DNA of 64,000 nucleotides from Streptomyces lomondensis (GCF_014651035.1 NZ_BMWC01000004.1:124001-188000); one strand, 5' to 3'. Positions 15,675 to 24,840 are shown, counted from the first letter of the stretch. The notes: generated by a model not told the origin, from the sequence alone. Numbers and translations are program-made.

Positions 15675-16709
15675 TCATGCCCCCTGGGCCGCGAACCAGG
15701 CGTCCTCCGCCGCGTAGTCGAAGAGGTCCGGGTAGATCCGCCCGAGAGCGGGGAACGCATCGCGCCAGTCCTGCCCGGAGAGCCGACGGGTGAGCCAGTC
15801 GACCGTCTCCGGCAGGCTGTCGGCGTACGACACAACGGGGCGGTAGCCCAACTCCCGCTCCGCGGCGGACATGTCGCACACCACGGGCCGTTGTGCCGAC
15901 CAGGGCGAACGGCCCACGGACGGCGACGGTTCGGGCCCGTCCACCAGGACGGTCTCCGTCTCCACACCCATGACCGCGTCGATCGCCGCCCCGATCTCCG
16001 ACACCGTCGGCGGGTGCGGATCGCAGGCGTTGAGCGCGCGCGAGCCCGGCCGGGCCGCCGCAAGCCGGATCAGTTCGGCGATGTTGCGGGCGGCGGCCGT
16101 GTGGAACAGGCTCTCGCCCCGGTGGGCGAGCACGCGCCTGCGCCGGCCGTCGAGGTTCCGCTTCACGAAGTAGAGCTCGCGGGGGAGCGGGCTGCGGGGA
16201 CCGTGGATCGCGCCGGCGCGCAGCAGCGTGGTGGGCAACCGGCCGCCGGCGGAGAGGAGTTCCTGCTCCAGGGCGGCCTTGCCGGTGCTGTACGTGGCGT
16301 CCCCCGGCGGGACCGTCGGCTGGTCCTCCCGGATCGGCACGGGATACTCCGGGAACCCGTCCGGCTCGTCCATCGTGTCGAAGCTCCGGCCCTTGCCGTC
16401 CTCGTACACCGACACGGTGGACACCACCACGGCCGAGCCGATCCGGTCGGCCAGGCCGGTCAACTGCCGGGCGTGCCGGGCCCCGTAGGCGACGACGTCC
16501 ACCACCAGATCGCAGCCGTCGCCGATCAGCGCGGCCAGCGCCGCGTCGTCCTCGCGGTCCAGCCGCTCCGTCCGTACCCCGCCGGGCCAGTTCTCGTCCC
16601 GGCCGCCGCCGCGCGAGGCGGCCGTCACCTCCCAGCCGTCCCGCGCCAGCGCCGCCACCGCCGGCCGCCCGATCTGCCCGTTGGCCCCGATCACCACAGC
16701 ACGTCTCAT
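15675..16709 (-). CDS. NAD-dependent epimerase/dehydratase (extended SDR)
   Basis: A 344-residue Rossmann-fold protein. The N-terminal nucleotide motif is VVIGANGQIGRPAV (GxxGxxG), followed by a VVSTVSVYEDG segment. The active-site region reads ATYSTGKAALEQELL, where a Y-x3-K pattern (TYSTGK) takes the place of the usual YxxxK. ATG 16707-16709 sits directly at the Rossmann strand; an in-frame start 12 codons upstream lacks a ribosome site. The substrate is unknown; sugar-nucleotide epimerase-like proteins of this type are often unassigned. Confidence 0.75.
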   Translation of the reverse strand: MRRAVVIGANGQIGRPAVAALARDGWEVTAASRGGGRDENWPGGVRTERLDREDDAALAALIGDGCDLVVDVVAYGARHARQLTGLADRIGSAVVVSTVSVYEDGKGRSFDTMDEPDGFPEYPVPIREDQPTVPPGDATYSTGKAALEQELLSAGGRLPTTLLRAGAIHGPRSPLPRELYFVKRNLDGRRRRVLAHRGESLFHTAAARNIAELIRLAAARPGSRALNACDPHPPTVSEIGAAIDAVMGVETETVLVDGPEPSPSVGRSPWSAQRPVVCDMSAAERELGYRPVVSYADSLPETVDWLTRRLSGQDWRDAFPALGRIYPDLFDYAAEDAWFAAQGA

Positions 16710-16767
16710 GCCCCGACCGTAGATCGCCGGGGAGTGCCGGGCCACGGAGTTCTGCCGACAGCAGAGG

Positions 16768-17487
16768 TCAAGTGAGCGGCAGGCGCGGGAACTTGCGCTC
16801 CTTCGCGGCGGCGGCCTCCTCGGCCTTCACCACGGCCGCGTACTGGTCGACGTACTCCTGCTCGGACAGGGAGAGGATCGCGTACATGATCTCGTCGGTG
16901 ACGGCGCGCAGGACGGCCTTCTCGTTCTCCATGCCCTCGTACCGGGAGAAGTCGAGGGGCTCGCCGAAGCGGATCACCACGGGGTGGACGTTGGGGATGA
17001 CCTTGCCGGGCGGCTGCGCCTCGAAGGTGCCGATCATCGCGCAGGGGACGACCGGGACGCCGGCCTTCAGGGCCATCACCGCGACCCCGACCTTGCCCTT
17101 GTAGAGCCGGCCGTCGTGCGAGCGCGTGCCCTCGGGGTAGATGCCGAGCAGCTCGCCCTTGCTCAGCACGCCGAGGCCCTCCCGGATCGCGGCCTGGCCC
17201 GCGTCCTTGCCGGAGCGGTCGACCGGGATCTGCCCCGCGCTGCGGAAGAAGGACGCCGTCAGCCGGCCCTTGATGCCCGGGCCGGTGAAGTACTCGGCCT
17301 TCGCCAGGAAGGTGATGCGCCGCTTGAGGACCGCGGGCATCAGGAAGTGGTCCGAGAACGACAGGTGGTTGCCGGCGATGATGGCGGCGCCCTCCGAGGG
17401 CACGTGCTCCAGGCCTTCTATGCGAGGCCGGAAGACCAGTCTCAGCAGCGGGCCGAGCAGCACGTATTTCAGCAGGTAGTAGAACAA
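16768..17487 (-). CDS. 1-acylglycerol-3-phosphate acyltransferase (PlsC family)
   Basis: A membrane-associated acyltransferase that adds the second fatty acid during phosphatidic acid synthesis, 239 residues. The catalytic motif NHLSFSDH (HxxxxD) and the substrate motif YPEGTRS are both present, and an N-terminal hydrophobic segment LLKYVLLGPLLRLVF anchors the protein. The start is TTG 17487, with GAGGAG 8 bases upstream. It is divergent from an RpiB-like gene, and a perfect palindrome lies between them. Confidence 0.9.
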   Translation of the reverse strand: MFYYLLKYVLLGPLLRLVFRPRIEGLEHVPSEGAAIIAGNHLSFSDHFLMPAVLKRRITFLAKAEYFTGPGIKGRLTASFFRSAGQIPVDRSGKDAGQAAIREGLGVLSKGELLGIYPEGTRSHDGRLYKGKVGVAVMALKAGVPVVPCAMIGTFEAQPPGKVIPNVHPVVIRFGEPLDFSRYEGMENEKAVLRAVTDEIMYAILSLSEQEYVDQYAAVVKAEEAAAAKERKFPRLPLT

Positions 17488-17628
17488 AGCGGGCGCTCCT
17501 CGACTCTTGCGGTGGACTCAACCGCCGCGTTCCAGCAGGTCAACCGGCATGTCGTGGGGTGCCAGTGTAGGTGCAGGCGCAGGCCCCGGGCACCTGGTGC
17601 GGCCGGACGGCACAGATCCTTTGCCGAT

Positions 17629-17645
17629 TGACTGACGGTCAGTCA
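17629..17645. promoter_or_regulatory. Perfect 17-bp palindrome TGACTGAC-G-GTCAGTCA
   Basis: A textbook TetR-family-type operator in the divergent plsC/rpiB-like region, 142 bases from the acyltransferase start and 110 bases from the isomerase start. It also overlaps a possible -35 TTGACT (17628-17633). No TetR gene lies next to it, so the regulator must be encoded elsewhere. Confidence 0.6.
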
Positions 17646-17754
17646 GGCACGTGTCTCCGCTGGGGTTCCAGCGGCTGGGGAGGACAGTGTGACCAGCGTG
17701 CTGCCCCGCACGGGTGACCGGCGAGCCGCGCCCCCGCCGAGTACCCTGCGAAGC

Positions 17755-18210
17755 ATGCGGATCTCTGTTTCCTCGGACATGGACGAGCCCGTCGCCCGCT
17801 CCCTCGTGGCCGCGCTGCGCGACCGGGGACACGAGGTGCGCCCGCACGGCGCGCTGCGCCCCGGGGACGACCCGCAGTGGGCGGTGTGCTCGGAGGCCGC
17901 GGCCCGTGAGGTCGCCGACGGCACGGCCGACCAGGCGGTGGTGTGCTGCTGGACCGGCACGGGCGCCTCGATCGCCGCGAACAAGGTGCCCGGCGTGCGG
18001 GCGGCCCTGTGCACGGACGCCTACACGGCCGACGGGGCCCGCCGCTGGAACGACGCCAACGTGCTCGCGCTCAGCCTGCGGCTGACGTCCGAGCCGCTGC
18101 TGAGGGAGATCCTCGACGCGTGGTTCGGCGGCGCGCCCAGCACGGACGCCGAGGACCGGCAGAACGTGGACCGCGTCCGGCTGCTCGACCACGGCAGGAG
18201 CCGCGGGTAA
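17755..18210 (+). CDS. RpiB/LacA/LacB-family sugar-phosphate isomerase
   Basis: A 151-residue protein of the ribose-5-phosphate isomerase B/galactose-6-phosphate isomerase family. It begins with the strand MRISVSSDMDEPVA and contains CCWTGTGASIAANKVPGVRAAL, the variant form of the usual CGTGxGMSIAANK loop, and DANVLALSLR. The Trp in the active loop and a GHEVRPHG segment differ from enzymes of known substrate, so ribose 5-phosphate isomerisation is probable, not proven. ATG 17755 lies directly at the first strand; an upstream in-frame ATG adds only low-complexity residues. Confidence 0.8.
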   Translation: MRISVSSDMDEPVARSLVAALRDRGHEVRPHGALRPGDDPQWAVCSEAAAREVADGTADQAVVCCWTGTGASIAANKVPGVRAALCTDAYTADGARRWNDANVLALSLRLTSEPLLREILDAWFGGAPSTDAEDRQNVDRVRLLDHGRSRG

Positions 18211-18248
18211 GGGGACCTCGCACCATGAGGCTCATGGTGGAAGACCCC
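18211..18248. terminator. Palindromic terminator between convergent genes
   Basis: CACCATGAG-G-CTCATGGTG is a perfect 9-bp stem flanked by GGGG and CCCC that extend it. It lies between the RpiB-like gene and the convergent phosphatase gene. Confidence 0.65.
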
Positions 18249-18252
18249 TGAG

Positions 18253-19503
18253 TCACAGCCGCACGATGACGAGCGCCGTGTCGTCGGTGGCGCCGCCGGG
18301 CGGCAGCAGTTCCAGCAGGACGGTGTCGGCGAGCGCCTCCGGATCCTGGTCCCGGTGGCGGCGCAGGGCGTCGGCGAGCCGGGCCAGGCCCACGTCGATG
18401 TCCTCGCGGCGCCGTTCGATCAAGCCGTCGGTGTAGAGCACGAGCGTGGCGCCCGGCGTGAACACCGTGCCGGCCTGGGGTCTCGGGATCGGGTCGGGGC
18501 GGGCGTCGAGCGGGGTGTCGGTGGCCCGGTCGAGGAACTCCGTGCGGCCGTCGGGATGGACCAGCACGGGCGGGGGATGGCCGGCGCTGCTGTAGGTGAC
18601 GGTGTGCCGGTCGAAGTCGACGAAGGTCGTCACCGCGGTCGCCGACTCGGCGCCGTCGACCACGTGCGCGTAGCGCCCCAGCACGTCCAGCGCCTGCGCC
18701 GGGCCCTCCGCGACCCGGGAGGCCGCGCTCAGCGCGCTGCGCAGCTGGCCCATGACCCCGGCGGCCTCCAGCCCGTGCCCGACCACGTCGCCCACGGACA
18801 CGCCGATCCGGTTGCCGCCCACCAGGTCGACCAGGTCGTACCAGTCCCCGCAGACGTTGAGCGCGCCCACGGCGGGCCGGTAGCGGACCGCGGCCCGATG
18901 GTGGTGGCGGACCTGACGGCCGGCGGGCAGCATCGCCTCCTGCAACGCCAGCGCCACCTCCCGCTCCCGGGAGTGCGCGAGGCGCAGCCGCTCGTTCAGC
19001 TCCTGCAGCTCCCGGGCGCGGGTGTACAGCTCGGCCTCCAGCACCCGCGCGCGGCTGCCCCGGCTCCCCCGCGCCCCTCCGGAGCGGCCCCGGGCCCGGA
19101 TCAGCTCCGTGACCTCCTCGACGCGGTGGACGATCAGCGCCACCTTCCCGTCGGGGCCGAGCAGCGGCGCGTTCACCGGACTCCAGTAGCGCTCCTCCCA
19201 CTCCCCTGGGTGCTCGGGGTCCTCGACGTCGTAGCGCTGGAGGGCCATGGTGTCGCGCTCCCGGGTGGCCAGGACGCGGTAGAGCGAGGCCTCCAGGTTG
19301 CGCATGCCCGTCGCGGCCGGGTCGTTGGGGTTGTCGGGGAAGACGTCGAACAGGTAGCGGCCGACCAGCTGCTCGCGGGAGCGGCCGGAGGCGCGGACGA
19401 ACTCCTCGTTGACGTCGGCGTACACGAGCTCGGGTGTCAGGAGCGCCACCATGCCGGGCAGGGCCTGGAACACCGCCGCGTAGTCGATCGCCGTATCCGT
19501 CAT
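18253..19503 (-). CDS. PAS-SpoIIE protein phosphatase (PP2C type)
   Basis: A 416-residue soluble signalling phosphatase. An N-terminal PAS domain (about residues 6-130, beginning DYAAVFQALPGMVALL) is followed by a coiled coil (about 140-185) and a SpoIIE/PP2C domain with CGDWYD, VGDVVGHGLEAA and the YSSAGHPPP segment; these carry the metal-binding acidic residues. Such proteins dephosphorylate anti-sigma antagonist proteins. ATG 19501-19503 places the start just before the PAS domain. A related, larger phosphatase gene lies 67 bases upstream on the same strand. Confidence 0.88.
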   Translation of the reverse strand: MTDTAIDYAAVFQALPGMVALLTPELVYADVNEEFVRASGRSREQLVGRYLFDVFPDNPNDPAATGMRNLEASLYRVLATRERDTMALQRYDVEDPEHPGEWEERYWSPVNAPLLGPDGKVALIVHRVEEVTELIRARGRSGGARGSRGSRARVLEAELYTRARELQELNERLRLAHSREREVALALQEAMLPAGRQVRHHHRAAVRYRPAVGALNVCGDWYDLVDLVGGNRIGVSVGDVVGHGLEAAGVMGQLRSALSAASRVAEGPAQALDVLGRYAHVVDGAESATAVTTFVDFDRHTVTYSSAGHPPPVLVHPDGRTEFLDRATDTPLDARPDPIPRPQAGTVFTPGATLVLYTDGLIERRREDIDVGLARLADALRRHRDQDPEALADTVLLELLPPGGATDDTALVIVRL

Positions 19504-19570
19504 GGCCGCCGCCTCACCGCTGCCGGGATCACCCCAGTTTCGCACGGTATGTGCGAGGTGGGGCCCCGCT

Positions 19571-22018
19571 TCACTCCGCCAGGTCGGTCAGGGACTGCTC
19601 GGCCCAGATGATCTTCCCCTCGGGGATGAACCGCGTGCCCCACCGCTGGGTGAGCTGCGAGACCAGCAGCAGTCCGCGCCCGCCCTCGTCCGTCGTGCGG
19701 GGGTGGCGCAGATGGGGCGCGGTGGGGCCGCCGTCGAAGACCTCGCACACCAGCGCCCGCTCCCGGATCAGCCGGAGCCGGATCGGCCCGGTGGTGTACC
19801 GCATGGCGTTGGTGACCAGCTCGCTCACCACCAGTTCCGTGGTGAAGACCAGCTCGTCCAGGCCCCAGTGCGCCAGCTGCCGGGTGGCCATGCGGCGGGC
19901 CTCGGCGACGACCGCCGGGTCCGAGGGCAGGTCCCAGGCCGCGACCTGCTCGGTGCCGAGCCGTTTCGTGCGGGCCATCAGCAGGGCCACGTCGTCGTAC
20001 GGGCGCGCCGGGACCAGCGCGTCGACCACGGCACGGCAGCACGAGTCGAGCGGTCCCGCCTGTGCCAGCGCCCCGCGCAACCGCTCCCGGCCGGCATCGA
20101 CGGCCCAGGTCTCGCCCCGGGCCAGCAGCCCGTCGGTGTGCAGGGCCAGCGTGCTGCCCTCCACCAGGGACAGCTCGACCGGCTCGAAGGGCGGGCCGCC
20201 CACGCCGAGCGGCGGCCCCTGCGGGAGATCGACGAACGTGACCGAACCGTCGGGCAGGACGACGGCCGGCGCGGGGTGGCCCGCCGCGGCCATCGCGCAC
20301 CGGCCGTCGACGGGGTCGTAGACGACGTACAGGCACCCGGAGCCCACGGACCGCGCGCTGTCGGCGCCCGGCTCGACGCCCTCCTCCCGCGCCGACCGCG
20401 CGACCAGGTCGTCGAGGTGGGCCAGCACCTCCTCGGGCGCCAGATCCAGCGCCGCCAGGGTCCGTACGGCGGTCCGCAGCTGCCCCATGGCCGCGGCGGC
20501 GTCGATGCCGTGCCCGGGGACCTCGCCCACGACGAGCGCGACGCGGGCCCCGGACAGCGGGATGAGGTCGTACCAGTCGCCGCCCAGGCCGGTCAGCTCG
20601 TCGGCCGGCCGGTAGCAGGCGGCCACCTCGACGGCGTCCTGCTCGGGCAGCCGGTGGGGGAGCAGACTGCGTTGCAGGACGAGCGCGGCGTCGCGCTCGC
20701 GGGTGTAGCGGCGGGCGTTGTCCACGCAGACGGCCGCGCGGGCGACGAGGTCCTCGGCCAGGTGCAGGTCCTCCTCGTCGAAGGGCTCGCGGTGGTCGCG
20801 CCGGAAGAAGGTGGTGACGCCCAGGGTGGTGCCGCGCGACCGGATCGGCACGGTCATCGCGCTGTGCAGGCCCGGCTCCGGGAAGGCTGCACGCCGGCCG
20901 CCCCCTGCGTCCGCGGTCCACTCCCGGGCCGGCGGATCGAGCCGCTCCGCGCGCCAGGACCGTCCCGTGGTCAGGGAGCGGACCGGGGGCGACCCGGGCA
21001 GGTAGGCCGCGTCCTCGCCGATCCCGACGACGTCCTCCGGGAGGTCGTCCTGTGCGGACCGGTGGCCCGCGCGGCGCAGTGCCACCGGCTCCGTGTCCGC
21101 GAGCGGCCCCGGCGCCGGCTCCGCGCCCCGCAGCACCGTCTCCAGCAGGTCCACGGTGACGACGTCGGCCACTCCCGGCACGGCCACGTCGGCCAGTTCC
21201 TGCGCGGTGCGCATGAGGTCCAGGCTGCGGCCGATGCTCTCGCCGGCCCGGTCGAGGAGCGCCAGCCGCTGCCGGGCCCGGTGCCGCTCGGTCATGTCGA
21301 CGACCGTGTAGTAGACGCCCAGCGGCCGGCCCCGGTCGTCCTCCAGCCGGGTGAAGGACAGCATGTGCGCGGTCTCGCGCAGCGGTGCCGACCGGACATG
21401 GCCCACGTGCTCGTACCCGACCACCGCCTCGCCGGTCTCCAGCACATGCCGCATCTGCGCCTCGACCGCCTGGGCGTCCATACCGGGCTGGACGTCCGCG
21501 AAGCGCAGGCCGAGCCGACGCGGCGCCGGTCCGCCGCCGAACTGCTCCAGGGCGGCGTTCGACCACACGAAACGCAGGTCCGTGTCCACGATGGCGATCC
21601 CGACCGGGGCGTCGGACACCATCCGCTCCAGCACCGTACGGCTCATGTCCCAGCCGGGCGCGTCGGCCAGTTCCGACAGCAGCACCAGCCAGCGCGAGCA
21701 GCCGTGCGCCTCGTCGGCCGCGGCGATCCGGGCCATGACCCGCACCGGCTGCCCGTCCCTGCGGCGGGCCGTCAGCAGCCCCGTCCAGCCGCCGTCCCTG
21801 CGGCACCGCTCGACCAGGTCCGGCACCCGCTGCGCGTCCTCGGCGGTCAGCAGGTCGGCCAGTTTCCTGCCCACCGCCTCGGCGGCCGGGTATGCCAGCA
21901 GCCGCCGGGCATCGCCGGTCCAGCCCGTCACCACGCCCTGCGGATCGAGCAACAGGGGCGCGGCGTCGGCCACGTCGAACCGCTGCCGGGCAACGCCGTA
22001 CTCCTCGTCTGCGCCCAC
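19571..22018 (-). CDS. PAS-PAS-GAF-SpoIIE-HATPase signalling protein
   Basis: A large regulatory protein of 815 residues. Domains in order are a PAS domain (about 15-120), a second PAS (about 130-250), a GAF domain (about 270-430), a SpoIIE phosphatase (about 450-660; GGDWYDLIPL, VGEVPGHG, AAAGHPAPAV) and a C-terminal RsbW-like ATPase (about 690-815; VSELVTNAMRY, DEGGRGLLLV). It combines phosphatase and anti-sigma kinase activities in one chain, as known for Streptomyces paralogues such as OsaC-like proteins. GTG 22018 with AGAGAGG upstream is chosen; the longer frame is low-complexity. Confidence 0.88.
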   Translation of the reverse strand: MGADEEYGVARQRFDVADAAPLLLDPQGVVTGWTGDARRLLAYPAAEAVGRKLADLLTAEDAQRVPDLVERCRRDGGWTGLLTARRRDGQPVRVMARIAAADEAHGCSRWLVLLSELADAPGWDMSRTVLERMVSDAPVGIAIVDTDLRFVWSNAALEQFGGGPAPRRLGLRFADVQPGMDAQAVEAQMRHVLETGEAVVGYEHVGHVRSAPLRETAHMLSFTRLEDDRGRPLGVYYTVVDMTERHRARQRLALLDRAGESIGRSLDLMRTAQELADVAVPGVADVVTVDLLETVLRGAEPAPGPLADTEPVALRRAGHRSAQDDLPEDVVGIGEDAAYLPGSPPVRSLTTGRSWRAERLDPPAREWTADAGGGRRAAFPEPGLHSAMTVPIRSRGTTLGVTTFFRRDHREPFDEEDLHLAEDLVARAAVCVDNARRYTRERDAALVLQRSLLPHRLPEQDAVEVAACYRPADELTGLGGDWYDLIPLSGARVALVVGEVPGHGIDAAAAMGQLRTAVRTLAALDLAPEEVLAHLDDLVARSAREEGVEPGADSARSVGSGCLYVVYDPVDGRCAMAAAGHPAPAVVLPDGSVTFVDLPQGPPLGVGGPPFEPVELSLVEGSTLALHTDGLLARGETWAVDAGRERLRGALAQAGPLDSCCRAVVDALVPARPYDDVALLMARTKRLGTEQVAAWDLPSDPAVVAEARRMATRQLAHWGLDELVFTTELVVSELVTNAMRYTTGPIRLRLIRERALVCEVFDGGPTAPHLRHPRTTDEGGRGLLLVSQLTQRWGTRFIPEGKIIWAEQSLTDLAE

Positions 22019-22162
22019 GGCCGACCTCTCTGTCGCTGAGAGTGGTCTACCACCTCTTGCCCCCACTTTCACCCTTCCCGCAGGAGGGGGCGGTCCGGGC
22101 GGGGCCGGTCGGGGCGGCACGGGCCGGGCAGGCCGCTCACCCGGCCCGTGCTCGTCAGCCCC

Positions 22163-23380
22163 TCACCTCAGTACCTTCTCCAGGACCCCGAGCGCCCCTT
22201 CGAGCTCCTCGGCGGTGATGGTGAGGGGCGGTGCCAGGCGGATCGTGGAGCCGTGGGTGTCCTTCGCCAGGACGCCCTCCCGCATGAGGCGCTCGCTGAT
22301 CTCGCGGCCGGTGCCGAGCGCGGGGTCGACGTCGACGCCCGCCCACAGCCCGCGCGACCGGAATCCGACCACGCCCTTGCCGACCAGCCCCGCCAGGCCG
22401 TCGCGCAGGACCACGCCCAGCTCGACCGCCCGGCGCTGGAACTCGCCCGTCTCCAGCAGCTCGACCACCGCCGTGCCGACCGCGGCTGCCAGCGGGTTGC
22501 CGCCGAAGGTCGAGCCGTGCTCGCCCGGGTGCAGCACCCCGAGCACCTCCCGGCGCCCGACCACCGCCGACACCGGCACGATGCCGCCGCCCAGCGCCTT
22601 GCCCAGCAGCAGCACGTCCGGCACCACCGACTCGTGCTCGACCGCCAGTGTGCTGCCCGTCCGGCCGAGCCCGGACTGGATCTCGTCCGCGACGAACAGG
22701 CAGCCCTTGCGGCGGGTCAGCTCGCGCACGCCGGCCAGGTAGCCGTCGTCCGGGATGATCACGCCCGCCTCGCCCTGGATCGGCTCGATCAGCACCGCCG
22801 CCGTCGTCTCGTCGACCGCCGCCTCCAGCGCGGCCAGGTCGTTGTACGGCACGATCCGGAATCCCGGAGTGAAGGGCCCGAATCCCGCCCGGGCGGTCTC
22901 GTCCGTGGAGAAGCTGACGATCGTCGTCGTACGGCCGTGGAAGTTGTCCGCCGCGACCACGATCGTCGCCCGGTCCGCCGGGACGCCCTTGACGTCGTAG
23001 GCCCATTTGCGGGCCACCTTCACGCCGCTCTCCACCGCCTCCGCGCCGGTGTTCATGGGCAGCACCATGTCCATGCCCGTCAGCGCCGCCAGCCGCTCGG
23101 CGAACTCGGCCAGCCGGTCGTTGTGGAAGGCGCGCGAGGTGAGGGTCAGCCGGTCGAGCTGGCGGTGGGCCGCCTCGATCAGCGCCGGATGCCGGTGGCC
23201 GAAGTTCAGCGCCGAGTACCCGGCCAGCATGTCGAGGTAGCGGCGGCCCTCCACGTCCTCCACCCAGGTGCCCTCGGCGCGGGCGACGACCACGGGCAGG
23301 GGGTGGTAGTTGTGCGCGAGGACCGGCTCCTCGGCGCGGATGAGCTCCTCCGAGCCACGGGTACGGACGGGTGCGGTCAT
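22163..23380 (-). CDS. rocD: Ornithine aminotransferase RocD
   Basis: A class III PLP aminotransferase of 405 residues converting ornithine and 2-oxoglutarate into glutamate semialdehyde and glutamate. It has NTGAEAVESGVKVARKW, the FHGRTT motif, IEPIQGEAGV, FVADEIQSGLGRTG (PLP Asp) and LLGKALGGG with the PLP lysine. ATG 23378-23380 overlaps the stop of the upstream DDAH-like gene by an ATGA junction, so the two are translated together. The pairing suggests arginine or methylarginine breakdown through ornithine/citrulline. Confidence 0.93.
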   Translation of the reverse strand: MTAPVRTRGSEELIRAEEPVLAHNYHPLPVVVARAEGTWVEDVEGRRYLDMLAGYSALNFGHRHPALIEAAHRQLDRLTLTSRAFHNDRLAEFAERLAALTGMDMVLPMNTGAEAVESGVKVARKWAYDVKGVPADRATIVVAADNFHGRTTTIVSFSTDETARAGFGPFTPGFRIVPYNDLAALEAAVDETTAAVLIEPIQGEAGVIIPDDGYLAGVRELTRRKGCLFVADEIQSGLGRTGSTLAVEHESVVPDVLLLGKALGGGIVPVSAVVGRREVLGVLHPGEHGSTFGGNPLAAAVGTAVVELLETGEFQRRAVELGVVLRDGLAGLVGKGVVGFRSRGLWAGVDVDPALGTGREISERLMREGVLAKDTHGSTIRLAPPLTITAEELEGALGVLEKVLR

Positions 23381-24198
23381 TTGCGGATCTCCCGGATCTC
23401 CTGGGTGCAGCACTTGATGCCGCCACCGGCCTTGTGGAACTCGGACAGGTCGACGGGGACGGGGACGTAGCCGCGGCCGGCGAGCTGCCCGGCCAGGCCC
23501 GTCGCCCCCGGCGAGATGAACACGTGGCGCCCGTCGGAGACGGAGTTGAGCCCGAACGCCAGCGCGTCCTCGCGGGTGGCGAGCACCGCGTCCGGGTACA
23601 GCCGGGCCAGCACCTCGCGGCTGCCCGGCGAGAACGCCTCGGGGTAGTAGGCGATGTTGTCGTCGTCGAGAACGAACAGCGCCGTGTCCAGGTGGTAGAA
23701 GTACGGGTCCACCAGGGTCAGGCCGATCACCGGCACCCCGAAGTACTCCTGGACCTCGCTGTGGGCCTCCCGGGTGGTGCGGAAGCCCGTCCCGGCGAGG
23801 ATCCAGCGGCCGGCCGGGACCAGATCGCCCTCGCCCTCGCAGACCGACTCGGGGTGGTACACCTCGTAGCCCTCCGCCTTGAACCAGGCCTCGTACGGCA
23901 CGGACTCGGGACGGCGCTCGGGCGCGTGGAAGAGGGAGCCGAAGACGCGGCCGTCGACGACGACTGCCGCGTTCGCGGCGAAGACCATGTCGGGCAGGCC
24001 GGGAACCGGTTTCACAGTGTCCACGGTATGGCCGTGGGCACGGTAGGTGTCCACCAGCGCCTGCCACTGGTCGAGGGCGCGGATGACGTCGACGGGTTCG
24101 TCGGGGTGCATCCACGGGTTGATCGCGTACTGCACGGCGAAGTGTCTGGGTTCGCAGACGAGGTAGCGCCGCCGGCGCGGCACACGGGAGTCGGGCAC
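23377..24198 (-). CDS. DDAH-like amidinohydrolase
   Basis: A 273-residue guanidino-group hydrolase of the dimethylarginine dimethylaminohydrolase/arginine deiminase superfamily. It has the substrate-binding start CEPRHFAVQYAINPWM, PDMVFAANAA, the FHAPERRPE loop, the His of the YFYHLDTALFVL segment and the catalytic Cys in GGGIKCCTQEI. The start is GTG 24198, 8 bases after GGAGGG; longer frames lack sequence similarity. It probably releases citrulline, or in some relatives ornithine, from arginine derivatives. It is coupled to rocD and lies downstream of an Lrp regulator gene. Confidence 0.88.
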   Translation of the reverse strand: MPDSRVPRRRRYLVCEPRHFAVQYAINPWMHPDEPVDVIRALDQWQALVDTYRAHGHTVDTVKPVPGLPDMVFAANAAVVVDGRVFGSLFHAPERRPESVPYEAWFKAEGYEVYHPESVCEGEGDLVPAGRWILAGTGFRTTREAHSEVQEYFGVPVIGLTLVDPYFYHLDTALFVLDDDNIAYYPEAFSPGSREVLARLYPDAVLATREDALAFGLNSVSDGRHVFISPGATGLAGQLAGRGYVPVPVDLSEFHKAGGGIKCCTQEIREIRK

Positions 24199-24246
24199 GA
24201 AGGGGTCCCTCCGCTTCCTCACGGTGTGTGACTGGGGGTTGACACA

Positions 24247-24276
24247 ACGGTAGGAACTGACGGAGGGTGCCGACAA
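24247..24276 (-). promoter_or_regulatory. Possible promoter of the DDAH-rocD operon
   Basis: On the minus strand TTGTCG (24276-24271) and TACCGT (24252-24247) are 18 bases apart, close to the Streptomyces housekeeping consensus. An AT-richer stretch just upstream (24277-24290) could be the Lrp binding region. Confidence 0.4.
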
Positions 24277-24324
24277 GAAACAAAGATTGCGTGGTCGCGC
24301 AGGAACGATGCGTCTTCCGGCCGG

Positions 24325-24840
24325 TCAGCGCACGACTGCTGCGCCGCCCGGGGGCTCCTCGGGCGCGGGATGGCTGGCCCCCGCCTCCGGGCTCTCCGGC
24401 AGCAGATGCGACAGCACCATCACGCTGATCGTCTTCCGGATGAACGGCTCCTGGCGGATCCGCTCCAGCACCTCCTCGAAGTGCTCCACGTCCCGCGCCC
24501 GCACATGCAGCAGCGCGTCCGCGCCGCCGGTCACGGTCATCGCCGCGGTGATCTCGGGGTAGTCGCGCACGACCTCGGCCAGCCGCCGGGGCGGGGCCGC
24601 GCCCTCGCAGTACACCTCGACATAGGCCTCCGTGCGCCAGCCCAGCGCCGACGGCTTCACCGTGGCCGTGAACCCGGTGATCACGCCCGTCTCGCGCAGC
24701 CGGTCGACCCGCCGCTTGACCGCCGTGGCCGACAGCCCGATCGCCGTGCCGATCTCGGCGAACGACGTCCTGGCGTTCGCCATCAACGCGGTGATGATCT
24801 TCCGGTCGAGCTCGTCGAACGGCGTGGACCTGCTGCTCAT
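24325..24840 (-). CDS. Lrp/AsnC family regulator
   Basis: A 171-residue transcription factor. Residues about 8-65 form the AsnC winged helix-turn-helix (FDELDRKIITALMANARTSF, then IGLSATAVKRRVDRL), and residues about 75-150 the RAM ligand domain with the VTGGADALLHV signature. It lies upstream of the DDAH-like/rocD genes on the same strand, and such regulators usually control the amino-acid genes next to them, responding here perhaps to arginine or ornithine. ATG 24838-24840 fits the domain start; the upstream extension is low-complexity. Confidence 0.9.
   Translation of the reverse strand: MSSRSTPFDELDRKIITALMANARTSFAEIGTAIGLSATAVKRRVDRLRETGVITGFTATVKPSALGWRTEAYVEVYCEGAAPPRRLAEVVRDYPEITAAMTVTGGADALLHVRARDVEHFEEVLERIRQEPFIRKTISVMVLSHLLPESPEAGASHPAPEEPPGGAAVVR

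Noticed and set aside
13310..16063. 917-codon minus-strand frame across ureD and the aminopeptidase gene
   Set aside because: It opposes two well-supported plus-strand genes and has no recognisable sequence.
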